Translations under genes and position numbers: made by a program | Shown: one piece after another, positions 1 to 11,789 of the stretch | How positions within the stretch are numbered: the stretch's first letter is position 1 | How the letters are laid out: each line of letters starts with the position of its first letter | Origin: Paracoccaceae bacterium | GTDB lineage: Bacteria; Pseudomonadota; Alphaproteobacteria; Rhodobacterales; Rhodobacteraceae | Assembly (NCBI GenBank): GCA_947476475.1 | Contig: CANJQT010000001.1 | Coordinates: 67,570-131,569 of the forward strand | DNA: 64,000 nucleotides | Direction of reading: 5' to 3' | Notes under the pieces: generated by a model | The model's input: only the letters and a program-made list of their open reading frames with translations | What the model was told of the DNA's origin: nothing | The model's database searches: none

Positions 1-715
1 GCGAGGACAGATGCCAAAGCGGCTGCGGCACACGAAAGCCCTTGTCACCCGCAGTATTGGCGCCAAACTCCGACGCGGCCGAACTTTCCAGCCGCAGGTC
101 AAGTTCGCCCATCACCACACCTTCGAAATGGGCAATGACTTCGGTGGGCCGCAGACGGCGCGAGGCGGGCGACAGCGCCTCGATCAGGCCCGCAGCAAAA
201 TAGAAGGCGTCGATATCGCGCTGAAAGGCGCGTTCGATCCCCGGGCGCAGCACCTTGACGGCCACATCCAAGCCCGAGGTCAGGCGCGCCTTGTGGACCT
301 GCGCGATCGACGCCGCCGCGACGGGTTCGGAAAACTCTTCGAACAAGGCCTCGACCGGCTTGCCCAGTTCGGCTTCGATCATCACCTTGGCGGTAGCGGT
401 GTCAAAGGGGGGCAGCTTGTCTTGAAGCATGCGAAGCTGGTCAGACAGTTCCTCGCCAACCACGTCGGGGCGGGTCGAAAGCACTTGGCCGAACTTGATG
501 TAGGCGGGGCCAAGTGCCGTGATCGCGCGGGTGATCGGCGGCAGCGACGGATCGCCCCGGTAGCCCAGCCAGCGGAAAGGCCAGCCCATCACCCGTGCGG
601 CCAAACGCAGGCGCGGCGGGGCGTCCATCGCCTCTAGTGCCACCTTCATGGCGCCGGTGCGTTCAAAGGTCGCCCCGGTGCGGATCAGCCGCCAAAGGTT
701 ATGCGGACCACGCAT
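1..715 (-). CDS. ubiB: UbiB family protein kinase-like ubiquinone biosynthesis factor (3' end outside window)
   Basis: ABC1/UbiB-family atypical kinase-like protein needed for ubiquinone synthesis, thought to act at the membrane as an ATPase that helps lipid intermediates reach the Ubi enzymes. The first 238 codons are visible. They begin [14 protein letters not shown] and include the family signature LGPAYIKFGQVLSTRPD (KxGQ motif) and an AAASIAQVHKA nucleotide-loop segment followed by VAVKVLRPG. The start is set by a TGATG overlap: the ubiE stop at 717-715 shares a base with this ATG, so the two are translationally coupled. The C-terminal half and any membrane anchor lie outside the window. 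Confidence 0.93.
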   Translation of the reverse strand, partial: MRGPHNLWRLIRTGATFERTGAMKVALEAMDAPPRLRLAARVMGWPFRWLGYRGDPSLPPITRAITALGPAYIKFGQVLSTRPDVVGEELSDQLRMLQDKLPPFDTATAKVMIEAELGKPVEALFEEFSEPVAAASIAQVHKARLTSGLDVAVKVLRPGIERAFQRDIDAFYFAAGLIEALSPASRRLRPTEVIAHFEGVVMGELDLRLESSAASEFGANTAGDKGFRVPQPLWHLSS

Positions 716-1467
716 CAGATCTTCCAGCCGGAATGCAGGGCGGCAATGCCCATCGACAGGTTGCGGTATTTTACCTGACCAAAGCCCGCCTGCCGGATCA
801 GCCCGGCGAAGGTTTCCTGATCGGGGAACTTGCGGATCGATTCGACCAGATACTGATACGAGGCGCGGTCATTGGCGACGAGCTGCCCCATCAGCGGGAT
901 CACGTTGAAGGAATAAAGATCATAGGCCTTTTGCAGCATTGCATTCGGCATCTGGCTGAATTCCAGCACCATCAGCCGCCCGCCGGGTTTCAGCACGCGG
1001 TAAGCTTCGGCCAAAGCGTCGGGGATGCGGGTCACGTTGCGGATGCCAAAGCTGATCGTATAGACATCAAAGCTGTTGTCGGCGAAGGGCAGTGCCATCG
1101 CGTCACCCACGATCCAGTCAAGGCTTTGGGCCAGGTTTTCCGCCTCGGCCCGCTTGCGGCCCTCGACCAGCATGGATTCGGTCAGGTCGCAGACCGTCGC
1201 GTGGCCCGACCCGGCACGGCTGAGGAAGCGGAAAGCAACGTCGCCGGTGCCGCCAGCCACATCCAGAAGCTTCTGGCCGGGGCGCGGGGCCAGCCAGTCC
1301 ATCATCGCGTCTTTCCACAGCCGGTGGATGCCCACCGACATCAGGTCGTTCATCACGTCATAACGGTTGGCCACACGGGTGAACACGCCATGCACCATCC
1401 CGGCTTTTTCGCTTTCGGCCACCGTCTGGAAGCCGAAGTGGGTGGTCGAGGGATTTTCCTGGGTCAT
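715..1467 (-). CDS. ubiE: Bifunctional demethylmenaquinone/2-methoxy-6-polyprenyl-1,4-benzoquinol C-methyltransferase
   Basis: SAM-dependent C-methyltransferase of ubiquinone synthesis, 250 aa, the usual length. The UbiE signature YDVMNDLMS is near residues 36-44, the SAM-binding motif [11 protein letters not shown] at 67-76, and the second family signature SFGIRNV further on. The start ATG at 1467 follows a short leader divergent from mutM; longer readings upstream would run antisense through mutM and are not credible. It overlaps ubiB by one base (TGATG), giving a ubiE-ubiB operon as in many alphaproteobacteria. Confidence 0.97.
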   Translation of the reverse strand: MTQENPSTTHFGFQTVAESEKAGMVHGVFTRVANRYDVMNDLMSVGIHRLWKDAMMDWLAPRPGQKLLDVAGGTGDVAFRFLSRAGSGHATVCDLTESMLVEGRKRAEAENLAQSLDWIVGDAMALPFADNSFDVYTISFGIRNVTRIPDALAEAYRVLKPGGRLMVLEFSQMPNAMLQKAYDLYSFNVIPLMGQLVANDRASYQYLVESIRKFPDQETFAGLIRQAGFGQVKYRNLSMGIAALHSGWKI

Positions 1468-1548
1468 GATGCGCGCCTGAACTGATCTTGCCTTCCTTAC
1501 ACGGGCAGGGGCCTGATAGACAATGCGGCGGATAGACATGGGGGAATG

Positions 1549-2400
1549 ATGCCCGAACTGCCCGAAGTGGAAACGGTACGCGCCGGCCTGATGCCGGTGA
1601 TGGAGGGGCGGTTGATCCTGCGGGCGCAGGTGAACCGGCCCGACCTGCGCTTTTCCCTGCCTGAACGGATGGCCGAACGGTTGACCGGCGCGCGGGTGAT
1701 GGGGCTGCGCAGGCGGTCGAAGTATATCCTGGCGGACCTGTCCAGCGGGGAAAGCCTGCTGATCCATCTGGGCATGTCGGGGCGGATGCTGGTGTCGGGG
1801 GGCATGCTTGGCGCTTTTCACCATGACCATCCCGCGCCGCAAAAGCACGACCATGTGGTGCTGGACATGGAAGGCGGTGCGCGCGTGACCTTCAACGACG
1901 CGCGTCGGTTCGGGGCGATGGATCTGATGCAAACCGCGTGGGCGGCGGATCACAAGCTGTTGCGCGGCATCGGGCCAGAGCCTTTGGGGAATGAGTTCAA
2001 TGAGGCCTATCTGGCAGGGCGGCTCGCGGGGCGGGCAATGCCGGTCAAGGCGGCGCTGCTGGATCAGGGGATCGTGGCGGGGCTGGGCAACATCTATGTA
2101 GCCGAAGCCCTCCACCGGGCCGGGATCAACCCGCGCCGGGCAGCGGGCGATATGACCGGGGCCGAGGTGGCGCGTCTGGTGCCGTTGATCCGCGATATTT
2201 TGGCCGAGGCGATTGCGGCGGGTGGATCGTCCCTTAAGGATTACCGGCAGGCAGATGGCGAACTGGGCTATTTCCAGCATTCCTTCCGCGCCTATGGTCG
2301 CGAAGGCGAACCGTGCCTGTCGCCGGCCTGCACGGGCCACATTGAACGAATCGTGCAATCGGGCCGGTCTACCTTTTTCTGCCCGATCTGCCAGCGATAG
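1549..2400 (+). CDS. mutM: Bifunctional DNA-formamidopyrimidine glycosylase/AP lyase
   Basis: Base-excision repair enzyme that removes 8-oxoguanine and formamidopyrimidines and cleaves the AP site; 283 aa. Two adjacent ATGs occur (1546 and 1549). I chose 1549 because the catalytic residue is the N-terminal proline exposed after Met removal, and the chain from 1549 reads [11 protein letters not shown] with Pro2 and Glu3. Lys58 (SKYIL) corresponds to the conserved active-site lysine. The helix-two-turn-helix region [11 protein letters not shown] and a C-terminal zinc finger (Cx4C...Cx2C) are intact. It is divergent from ubiE, with an 81-base shared promoter interval. Confidence 0.97.
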   Translation: MPELPEVETVRAGLMPVMEGRLILRAQVNRPDLRFSLPERMAERLTGARVMGLRRRSKYILADLSSGESLLIHLGMSGRMLVSGGMLGAFHHDHPAPQKHDHVVLDMEGGARVTFNDARRFGAMDLMQTAWAADHKLLRGIGPEPLGNEFNEAYLAGRLAGRAMPVKAALLDQGIVAGLGNIYVAEALHRAGINPRRAAGDMTGAEVARLVPLIRDILAEAIAAGGSSLKDYRQADGELGYFQHSFRAYGREGEPCLSPACTGHIERIVQSGRSTFFCPICQR

Positions 2401-2464
2401 GCGCCGGGGGGTTGCACCCGCGCCGGGGGCTGATAGCCATAGGGCAGCGATAGAAAGGCCCGCC

Positions 2465-3241
2465 ATGACCTACAAGACCCTGATCGTAGAGATCGACCAG
2501 ACCGTCGCCCTGATCCGCCTGAACCGGCCCGAGGCGCTGAATGCCCTGAATTCGGAGCTGATGGGCGAGCTGGCTGAATGTCTGACGGCGATGGATGGCG
2601 ATGATGGGGTGCGGGCGATCGTGCTGACCGGATCGGAAAAGGCCTTTGCCGCCGGGGCCGACATCAAGGAAATGTCCGACAAGAGCTTTGCCCAGATCTT
2701 CCGCGACAATCTGTTCGCGGACGAATCGGACGGAATCCGTGCCACCCGCAAGCCGATCATTGCCGCCGTTGCGGGTTTTTGCCTTGGCGGGGGCTGCGAA
2801 CTGGCGATGCTGTGCGATTTTATCATTGCCGCCGATACCGCCAAATTCGGGCAGCCAGAGGTCAATCTGGGCGTCATCCCCGGCATCGGCGGCACCCAGC
2901 GCATGACCCGTCTGGTCGGGCGGGCCAAGTCGATGGACCTGCATCTGACCGGTCGCATGATGGGTGCCGAAGAGGCCGAGCGGGCGGGGCTGGTGGCGCG
3001 CATCGTGCCAGCAGACAGGCTGCTGGACGAGGCACTGGAGGCTGCCCGTAAGATCGCCGCAAAATCCCGGCTGGCGGTGATGGCGGCGAAGGAAGCCGTC
3101 CACCGCGCCGACGAGGTCAGCCTTTCCGAAGGTGTCCTGTTTGAGCGCCGCCTGTTTCAGTCGCTGTTTGCGACCGAGGACCAGAAAGAGGGGATGCGGG
3201 CCTTTCTGGAAAAGCGCCCGGCCCGGTTTTGCGACCAATAA
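2465..3241 (+). CDS. Enoyl-CoA hydratase
   Basis: Crotonase-superfamily enoyl-CoA hydratase, 258 aa, hydrating trans-2-enoyl-CoA in fatty-acid or related beta-oxidation. The oxyanion-hole segment AGADIKEM is at about 63-70. [12 protein letters not shown] carries Glu112, and [14 protein letters not shown] carries Glu132; these match the two catalytic glutamates of mitochondrial hydratase. The start is the ATG at 2465, preceded by a purine-rich stretch (gatagaaagg). In many Rhodobacterales an echA-type gene sits in this place between mutM and rpsT. The precise acyl chain preference cannot be read from sequence. Confidence 0.92.
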   Translation: MTYKTLIVEIDQTVALIRLNRPEALNALNSELMGELAECLTAMDGDDGVRAIVLTGSEKAFAAGADIKEMSDKSFAQIFRDNLFADESDGIRATRKPIIAAVAGFCLGGGCELAMLCDFIIAADTAKFGQPEVNLGVIPGIGGTQRMTRLVGRAKSMDLHLTGRMMGAEEAERAGLVARIVPADRLLDEALEAARKIAAKSRLAVMAAKEAVHRADEVSLSEGVLFERRLFQSLFATEDQKEGMRAFLEKRPARFCDQ

Positions 3242-3261
3242 AGAAACTCCGCCGCAGCTTG

Positions 3262-3290
3262 TTGACTTATCCCCGAGTCGGCCCTAGAAG
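3262..3290 (+). promoter_or_regulatory. Candidate sigma-70 promoter of rpsT
   Basis: TTGACT at 3262-3267 and TAGAAG at 3285-3290 are separated by exactly 17 bases and lie about 40 bases before the rpsT start. This is a good match in position and spacing to a housekeeping promoter. Not tested. Confidence 0.5.
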
Positions 3291-3331
3291 CGCGGCTTCA
3301 GATTTACTCGAACCGAAATCGGAAACGACAC

Positions 3332-3607
3332 ATGGCCAATTCGCCCCAGTCCAAGAAGCGCGCACGCCAAGCGGAGCGTCGTGAAGACGTGAACAAGGCT
3401 CGCCGCTCGCGGATCCGCACGTTCCTGCGCAAGGTTGAAGAAGCAATCGCTTCCGGCAATCAGGAAGTCGCTGCCTCTGCGCTCAAGACCGCCCAGCCGG
3501 AACTTGCTCGTGGCATCACCAAGGGTGTGCTGCACAAGAACACCGTTGCGCGCAAGATGTCGCGCCTGTCTGCCCGCGTCAAAGCGATCGCCACCGCGAC
3601 CGCTTGA
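3332..3607 (+). CDS. rpsT: 30S ribosomal protein S20
   Basis: Small basic protein of the 30S subunit that binds 16S rRNA; 91 aa. It has the typical N-terminus [17 protein letters not shown], a long helical middle, and [17 protein letters not shown] near the C-terminus. It has its own candidate promoter upstream and a terminator 26 bases downstream, so it appears monocistronic, as is common for rpsT. Confidence 0.98.
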   Translation: MANSPQSKKRARQAERREDVNKARRSRIRTFLRKVEEAIASGNQEVAASALKTAQPELARGITKGVLHKNTVARKMSRLSARVKAIATATA

Positions 3608-3632
3608 TCGGGCAAGCCGACCGACAGCTGAC

Positions 3633-3661
3633 GGGACGCATCTTCGGATTGCGTCCCTTTT
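3633..3661 (+). terminator. Rho-independent terminator of rpsT
   Basis: A perfect 8-bp stem GGGACGCA / TGCGTCCC (3633-3640 and 3650-3657) encloses a 9-base loop and is followed by TTTT. It lies 26 bases after the rpsT stop. Confidence 0.8.
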
Positions 3662-4115
3662 GCATTTTGCGCAGCTTACAGGCGGGTGGCGAGGGCGCAC
3701 TGTGCCCGCTTTGCACGACCTTCGGGATTCGTTCTGACAATCATTGAGTCAAGCGCGAAGATCAGTTGCGGCAGCTTCACATGACTTGCTAGCGTTCCTG
3801 TGTGATTCACTTCGTCCTGGGGGGACAGAAGGCATCAGGAATGGAACAGGGGTTGCGCCCTGTGATGTTCGCCCGGCAGATTTGGTTGCCGGGATCTGTG
3901 TCTGCTATGGTCATGCCGCCGCGTGATCCGGTTGTAGAATAGTTTTGTCCTACCGAAGCTGCATCGGCGGATGGAATTGTTTTGCCCACCCAGCTCTTGC
4001 GACGGGGCGCCCGGATTTTGGGGCGCCGCGCTCGGAAGGCAGAACGAAGGAACGCCCGGGCGCGGCCGAAAGGGCCGATCCCGTGTGGGACGGGTTTGGA
4101 TGTGGGCAAGATAAT
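3662..4115 (+). promoter_or_regulatory. dnaA upstream leader region with hairpin; no clear DnaA boxes
   Basis: About 450 bases between the rpsT terminator and dnaA hold no convincing gene. A 7-bp hairpin CCCGGCA / TGCCGGG with an 8-base loop sits at 3872-3893. It is not followed by a T tract, so it is more likely a leader structure than a terminator. I looked for TTATCCACA-like DnaA boxes and AT-rich repeats of an origin and found none convincing. The dnaA promoter must lie here, but I cannot pin it. Confidence 0.4.
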
Positions 4116-5483
4116 ATGACGAAAAACACCTGGGGGCAGGCACAAACGGAATTGCGCAAGACGGTGGGTAAGAACGCCTATGCGTCCTGGATCGAACCAT
4201 TGAATCTGGTGAGTCTCGAGGAAGGCACGGCGCGTTTTGACGTGCCGACGAATTTCATGCGCGACTGGGTTTCGCGAAACTATTCCGAACAGATCCGCCT
4301 GCATCTGTTGAATGCGGGCGCCGAGGTCGAGCGGGTGGAATTCGTGGTGCCGAAGGCGCGCCCGGTACCCATCGCCAAGGTCACCGAGGCAGCCCGCAAG
4401 CCCGCGCGCGCCACCCCTGCTGCCCGCGCAGAGGAAGGCGAACTTCGCGGGGCGGCCCTTGATGCACGCTTTACGTTTGATTCGTTCGTGGTGGGCAAGC
4501 CCAACGAATTGGCCCATGCGGCCGCCCGCCGCGTGGCCGAGGGAGGCCCGGTGACGTTCAACCCGCTGTTCCTTTATGGCGGCGTCGGGCTGGGCAAGAC
4601 CCACCTTATGCATGCGATCGCCCATGAAATGCAGTTGCGCCAGCCGGAACTGCGGGTTCTTTACCTGTCTGCCGAACAGTTCATGTACCGCTTCATTCAG
4701 GCGCTGCGCGACAAGCAGATCATGGATTTCAAGGAGCTGTTCCGGTCGGTCGATGTGCTTATGGTCGATGATGTGCAGTTCATCGCGGGCAAGGACAGCA
4801 CCCAGGAGGAGTTTTTCCACACGTTCAATGCGCTGGTCGATCAGAACAAGCGGATCGTGATTTCCGCCGACCGTGCGCCGGGCGAGATCAAGGATCTGGA
4901 AGAGCGTATCAAGTCGCGCCTGCAATGCGGGCTGGTCGTCGATCTGCATCCGACCGATTACGAATTGCGGCTAGGCATCCTTCAGCAGAAGGCTGAACAC
5001 TATCGTGGCCAGTATCAGGGGCTGAAGCTGGCCGACGGGGTTCTGGAATTCCTTGCGCACCGCATCACCACCAATGTCCGCGTTCTGGAAGGGGCGCTGA
5101 CCCGGCTGTTTGCTTTTGCCTCTCTTGTCGGACGGGAAATCACGCTGGAACTGGCGCAGGATTGCCTGGCCGATATCTTGCGCGCATCGGACCGCAAGAT
5201 CACCATCGAGGAAATCCAGCGCAAGGTCAGCGAACATTTCAACATTCGTCTGTCGGACATGATCGGGCCGAAACGGACCCGCACCATCGCCCGCCCGCGC
5301 CAGATCGCGATGTATCTGTCCAAGCAGATGACGACGCGCAGCCTGCCCGAGATCGGCCGCCGCTTTGGCGGGCGCGATCACACCACCATCATGCATGGGG
5401 TGCGGGTGATCGAAGAGATGCGAACCTCTGACCCGCAGCTGGGTGAAGATGTCGAACTGCTGCGCAGGCTTTTGGAAAGCTGA
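4116..5483 (+). CDS. dnaA: Chromosomal replication initiator protein DnaA
   Basis: ATP-dependent initiator of chromosome replication, 455 aa, normal for this order. Domain I begins TWGQAQTELRKTVG. The AAA+ domain has Walker A GGVGLGKTH at 155-163 and Walker B VLMVDDVQF near 215-223. Domain IV carries the DnaA signature RDHTTIMHGVRVIEE near 420, which recognises DnaA boxes. Start ATG 4116 begins the recognisable domain I, and the reading frame further upstream has no similarity to DnaA. A 155-base gap separates it from dnaN. Confidence 0.98.
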   Translation: MTKNTWGQAQTELRKTVGKNAYASWIEPLNLVSLEEGTARFDVPTNFMRDWVSRNYSEQIRLHLLNAGAEVERVEFVVPKARPVPIAKVTEAARKPARATPAARAEEGELRGAALDARFTFDSFVVGKPNELAHAAARRVAEGGPVTFNPLFLYGGVGLGKTHLMHAIAHEMQLRQPELRVLYLSAEQFMYRFIQALRDKQIMDFKELFRSVDVLMVDDVQFIAGKDSTQEEFFHTFNALVDQNKRIVISADRAPGEIKDLEERIKSRLQCGLVVDLHPTDYELRLGILQQKAEHYRGQYQGLKLADGVLEFLAHRITTNVRVLEGALTRLFAFASLVGREITLELAQDCLADILRASDRKITIEEIQRKVSEHFNIRLSDMIGPKRTRTIARPRQIAMYLSKQMTTRSLPEIGRRFGGRDHTTIMHGVRVIEEMRTSDPQLGEDVELLRRLLES

Positions 5484-5580
5484 AAGGTGGCCTGGCCCGG
5501 TCAGAGCGTGTCCGCTTGCGCAGGCCACCCTTGACGCCCCGGCCAATCCGGCGGAAAACCTGAAAAAATCTTGAGAGTTG

Positions 5581-5603
5581 AGGGAAAGTTGTTAGCTTTC
5601 CCT
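5581..5603 (+). promoter_or_regulatory. Inverted repeat between dnaA and dnaN
   Basis: AGGGAAAG / CTTTCCCT, an 8-bp perfect inverted repeat with a 7-base loop, lies in the 155-base gap 36 bases before dnaN. No T run follows, so it may be an operator or an mRNA structure rather than a terminator. Confidence 0.4.
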
Positions 5604-5638
5604 TCCCGGGCCTCGACCCGGCATGACAGGGGACGGAA

Positions 5639-6757
5639 ATGAAGATCAGCATCGAACGCGCAACGCTTCTGAAAGCGGTCGCTCAGGCGCAGTCGGTTGT
5701 CGAGCGGAGGAACACGATTCCGATTCTGGCCAACGTGTTGATCGAAGCCGAAGGCAGCACCGTATCGCTGCGCGCCACCGATCTTGACATCGAAGTGACG
5801 GACAAGGCCACCGCGATGGTCGAGCGGGCCGGGGCCACCACGGTGTCTGCGGTGATGCTGCACGAGATTGTGCGCAAGCTGCCTGACGGGGCGCTGGTGC
5901 AACTAACCGATGACGGAGCGACGGGGCGGCTGACGGTGCAGGCCGGACGTTCGACCTTTTCGTTGGCGACGCTGCCGCGCGAGGATTTCCCGGTCATGGC
6001 CTCGTCGGAATATGCGGCCAACTTTACGGCCCCTGCCGGGGTGCTGCGCCGGCTGTTCGACAAGTCGAAATTCGCGATTTCAACCGAAGAGACGCGCTAT
6101 TATCTGAACGGCGTCTATATGCATGTGGCCACCGGCGAAGATGGGCCGGTGCTGCGCTGCGTGGCCACCGATGGCCACCGTTTGGCGCGGATCGACGCGC
6201 CGCTGCCGACAGGTGCCGAAGGGATGCCCGGCGTGATCGTGCCCCGCAAGACAGTGAATGAACTGCGCAAGCTTCTGGAAGATGACGACATGAAGATTGC
6301 GGTATCGGTTTCGGAAACCAAGGTGCGCTTTGCCACCCCGGCGATCACGCTGACATCGAAGGTCATTGACGGGACGTTCCCTGACTATACGCGCGTGATT
6401 CCCACCGGAAACACCCGGCGTCTGGAAGTGGATGCGGCTGAATTTGCCAAGGCGGTGGACCGGGTGGCGACGGTGTCGTCGGAACGGTCGCGCGCGGTGA
6501 AACTGCAGCTGGACGAGGATCGGCTGATCCTGTCGGTCAATGCGCCCGATTCGGGGGCGGCGGAAGAAGAGCTGGCGGTCGCCTACAGCGACGAGCGGCT
6601 GGAAATTGGTTTCAACGCCAAATACCTTCTGGAAATCGCCAGTCAGGTGGACCGGGAAAATGCGGTATTCCTGTTCAATTCTTCGGGCGACCCGACCCTG
6701 ATGCGCGAAGGCAATGACACCTCTGCCGTCTATGTCGTGATGCCGATGCGGGTGTAG
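5639..6757 (+). CDS. dnaN: DNA polymerase III beta sliding clamp
   Basis: Ring-shaped processivity clamp, 372 aa. It starts MKISIERATLLKAV, includes the conserved segment VERRNTIPILANVLIEA, and ends in the typical YVVMPMRV, which closes the third clamp domain. The ATG follows a GGGGACGGAA ribosome site. It is downstream of dnaA and 67 bases upstream of recF, the classic dnaA-dnaN-recF-gyrB order. Confidence 0.98.
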   Translation: MKISIERATLLKAVAQAQSVVERRNTIPILANVLIEAEGSTVSLRATDLDIEVTDKATAMVERAGATTVSAVMLHEIVRKLPDGALVQLTDDGATGRLTVQAGRSTFSLATLPREDFPVMASSEYAANFTAPAGVLRRLFDKSKFAISTEETRYYLNGVYMHVATGEDGPVLRCVATDGHRLARIDAPLPTGAEGMPGVIVPRKTVNELRKLLEDDDMKIAVSVSETKVRFATPAITLTSKVIDGTFPDYTRVIPTGNTRRLEVDAAEFAKAVDRVATVSSERSRAVKLQLDEDRLILSVNAPDSGAAEEELAVAYSDERLEIGFNAKYLLEIASQVDRENAVFLFNSSGDPTLMREGNDTSAVYVVMPMRV

Positions 6758-6824
6758 GGCCCCGGGAGGCGCTGTCCCCCGAAGACCCCCCGGAATATTT
6801 GGACCAAGATGAAAGGCACGATCC

Positions 6825-7925
6825 GTGCCCGACTTTTCCGTTACCGATCTGCTGTTGTCGCACTTCCGGTCGCACCGGCGGACGGCGTTGGCATTTGACG
6901 GGCGGCCGGTGGCGTTGTTCGGACCCAACGGGGCCGGCAAGACCAATGTGCTGGAAGCCATTTCGCTTTTGTCGCCGGGGCGGGGGCTGCGGCGTGCCGC
7001 GGCCGAAGATCTGTCGCGTCTGCCCGAGGCGTTGGGTTGGAAGGTGGCGGCGACGATTGGCGGGCATGAGGTGGAGACCGGCGCTGAAGCGGGTGGCTCG
7101 CGCAGCGTGACGCTTGACGGCAAGGCGGTGGCCCAGCTGGCGCTGGGGCGGGTGGCGCGGATCCTGTGGCTGGTGCCATCGATGGACCGGCTTTGGCTGG
7201 AAGGGGCGGACGGGCGGCGCCGGTTTCTGGACCGGATGGTGCTGTCGTTCGAGCCTGCCCATGCCGAGGTGGTTCTGGCCTATGAAAAGGCCATGCGTGA
7301 GCGCAACCGACTGCTGAAGGATCAGATCCGCGATCCCGGCTGGTATCAGGCGATTGAGGCCCAGATGGCAGAGGCGGGCGCGCGGGTGGCACACCACCGG
7401 CGCGTGGCGGTGGCGCGGCTGATGCAGGCGCAGGCAGGTGCCGAGACGGCCTTTCCGGCGGCCGATCTGGCGATCACCTATCCCGACAGCGGTGGCGAAG
7501 AGGTTTCGGACGCTTTGGCGCAGGCATTTGCCGAAGGGCGCGGGCGCGACATGGCGGCAGGGCGGACGCTGGCCGGGCCGCACCGGGCCGACTTGCAGGC
7601 GGTGTGGGTGACCAAGGGCATGGTCGCCGCGCAGTGTTCGACGGGCGAACAGAAGGCGCTGCTGATTTCGCTGATCCTCGCCAACGCACGGGCGCTGAAG
7701 GCCGATATAGGTGCTGCACCGATCCTGCTGCTGGATGAGGTGGCGGCGCATCTTGATGCCGTTCGGCGCGCGGCGCTTTATGACGAGCTGTGCGGTCTGG
7801 GCGCGCAGGCCTTCATGACCGGCACCGGGGCGGAATTGTTCGACGCCCTTGCAGGCCGCGCACAATTCTTCGAGGTTACGGATCACGATGGGCAATCCGT
7901 CGTCACCGAAAGGACCCCGTCATGA
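6825..7925 (+). CDS. recF: DNA replication and repair protein RecF
   Basis: SMC-like ATPase that loads RecA at gaps; 366 aa. Walker A GPNGAGKTN lies near residues 34-42, and the C-terminal signature region CSTGEQKALL is followed by Walker B PILLLDEVAAHLD. The start is a GTG at 6825 (PDFSVTDLLLSHFRS) after AAAGG. The stop overlaps the next ATG (ATGA at 7922-7925). Confidence 0.95.
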   Translation: MPDFSVTDLLLSHFRSHRRTALAFDGRPVALFGPNGAGKTNVLEAISLLSPGRGLRRAAAEDLSRLPEALGWKVAATIGGHEVETGAEAGGSRSVTLDGKAVAQLALGRVARILWLVPSMDRLWLEGADGRRRFLDRMVLSFEPAHAEVVLAYEKAMRERNRLLKDQIRDPGWYQAIEAQMAEAGARVAHHRRVAVARLMQAQAGAETAFPAADLAITYPDSGGEEVSDALAQAFAEGRGRDMAAGRTLAGPHRADLQAVWVTKGMVAAQCSTGEQKALLISLILANARALKADIGAAPILLLDEVAAHLDAVRRAALYDELCGLGAQAFMTGTGAELFDALAGRAQFFEVTDHDGQSVVTERTPS

Positions 7926-8353
7926 CCCCGCAGCGCGTGACGCTGATCACTCTTGGCGTGGCCGATCTGGCCCGCGCCCGCGCCTTCTACGAGGCGCTGG
8001 GTTGGCGCGCGACCCGTGCATTCGACGGGGTGGTATTTTTCCAGATGCACGGCGCGGTCCTGGGGCTGTTCGGCCTGAACGATCTTGCAACGGATCAGGG
8101 CCGCCCCGATGCGCAGCTTGGCACCGGGGCGATGACGCTGGCGCAGAACTTCGCGACCGAGGCGGACGTGGACGCCGCCTTTGCGACGGCGCTGAAGGCC
8201 GGGGCCAAGGCGTTGAAGGCGCCGCAGAAGGTGTTCTGGGGCGGCTATTCGGGCTATTACGCCGATCCGGACGGCCATGTCTGGGAACTGGCGATGAACC
8301 CTTTCTGGCCGCTGAACGATGATGGCAGCCTGACCTTGCCGGAGGAAGAATGA
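7922..8353 (+). CDS. VOC-family (glyoxalase/bleomycin-resistance-like) protein
   Basis: Vicinal-oxygen-chelate fold protein of 143 aa, with the pattern TLGVADLARARAFYEALGW at the N-terminus and GYSGYYADPDGHVWELAMNP at the C-terminus, typical of single-domain glyoxalase-like proteins. The substrate is unknown. It is embedded by ATGA overlaps between recF and a LysE-type exporter (start overlap 7922-7925, stop overlap 8350-8353), so all three are probably translated as one unit. Confidence 0.85.
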   Translation: MTPQRVTLITLGVADLARARAFYEALGWRATRAFDGVVFFQMHGAVLGLFGLNDLATDQGRPDAQLGTGAMTLAQNFATEADVDAAFATALKAGAKALKAPQKVFWGGYSGYYADPDGHVWELAMNPFWPLNDDGSLTLPEEE

Positions 8354-8973
8354 CAATCACACTGCAAAGCCTGTGGCTTTACGCAGGGGCACTGGTGATC
8401 TTGTGGATCACGCCCGGCCCGGTGTTCGTGGCGCTGACGGCACGGGCGCTGAGCGGTGGTTTTCGGTCGGCCTGGCCTTTGGCCATCGGGGTGACGATCG
8501 GCGATGTGCTTTGGCCGTTGCTTGCGATTTTTGGCTTGAGCTGGATCGTCGGCCAGTTCGGCGATCTGATGCTGGTCTTGCATTGGGTGGCGGTGGCGAT
8601 GTTTCTGTTCATGGGCTTCATGCTGATCCGCCATGCCGACAATTCGATCATGACCGCAGAGGGGCGGCTGACGCGGCCGGGCATATGGCCGGCATTTTCG
8701 GCGGGGGTTGCCGCGGTGATTGGCAATCCGAAGGCAATCTTTTTCTATATGGCGGTTCTGCCCGGGTTCTTCGATCTGAGCCGGGTTAAAGGCCCCGATA
8801 TTCTGGCGATCGTGCTTTTGTCGATGGCGGTGCCGCTGATCGGCAACCTGTTCACAGCCTATGCTGTCGGTCAGGCGCGCAAGCTTTTGTCGTCGCCACT
8901 TTGGCTGCGTCGGCTGAATGTAGCGGCGGGGGTGCTCTTGATTGCGGTGGGGCTGCTGATTACCCTGCTTTGA
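8350..8973 (+). CDS. LysE/RhtB family amino-acid exporter
   Basis: Inner-membrane exporter of 207 aa with about six hydrophobic segments. The family motif ITPGPVFVALTARALSGGFR is near residues 18-37, and GNPKAIFFYMAVLPGFF is in the middle. It is probably a proton-driven efflux carrier for an amino acid or related metabolite; the substrate cannot be assigned. It overlaps the preceding VOC gene by ATGA. Confidence 0.88.
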   Translation: MTITLQSLWLYAGALVILWITPGPVFVALTARALSGGFRSAWPLAIGVTIGDVLWPLLAIFGLSWIVGQFGDLMLVLHWVAVAMFLFMGFMLIRHADNSIMTAEGRLTRPGIWPAFSAGVAAVIGNPKAIFFYMAVLPGFFDLSRVKGPDILAIVLLSMAVPLIGNLFTAYAVGQARKLLSSPLWLRRLNVAAGVLLIAVGLLITLL

Positions 8974-8995
8974 CCCCAAATCTTGTGGCTTGGGC

Positions 8996-11504
<2,509 letters not shown>

Positions 11505-11789
11505 TCGCCGGGACTCTGGCGGCCAGCCTGCCAGAAAAAACTGACCGCCCGGCCCCGTCTGAACGGGTACAGTCATCGTTCGGGTTCGGTATCCCCTAGC
11601 CAATGATGGTTCATGCCTCAAAAGCTGCCTGCCACCCACATAAAGGCGCACCCCCTACCACTGATGGGGCGCAGGATGCCGTGGGCCTTTAGGAAACCTT
11701 TGGGCAGCCAGAGGTATCGTGCGGGGGTTCCGTGCAGACCGCACTTGCTGCCGACCGCCGGTTGATCGGTCAGATACAAGTCTCGAATT
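11505..11789. other. Non-coding strip after gyrB
   Basis: About 285 bases with no convincing gene or clear terminator. A short inverted repeat TCTGGC / GCCAGA near 11515-11535 is followed by A rather than T, so it is not a good terminator for gyrB. Possible debris, continuous with the decayed acyltransferase that follows. Confidence 0.3.

Noticed and set aside
715..2466. A 583-codon minus-strand frame covering ubiE and mutM
   Set aside because: The part beyond ubiE is antisense to mutM and lacks any domain. The UbiE signature starts at the ATG at 1467.
3662..4115. Possible oriC next to dnaA
   Set aside because: No cluster of TTATCCACA-like boxes or AT-rich repeats is visible. A near match, TTATCCCCG, lies before rpsT within a promoter region and is alone.
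11515..11541. Terminator for gyrB
   Set aside because: The inverted repeat TCTGGC / GCCAGA is followed by an A run, not T, so it does not fit a plus-strand terminator.
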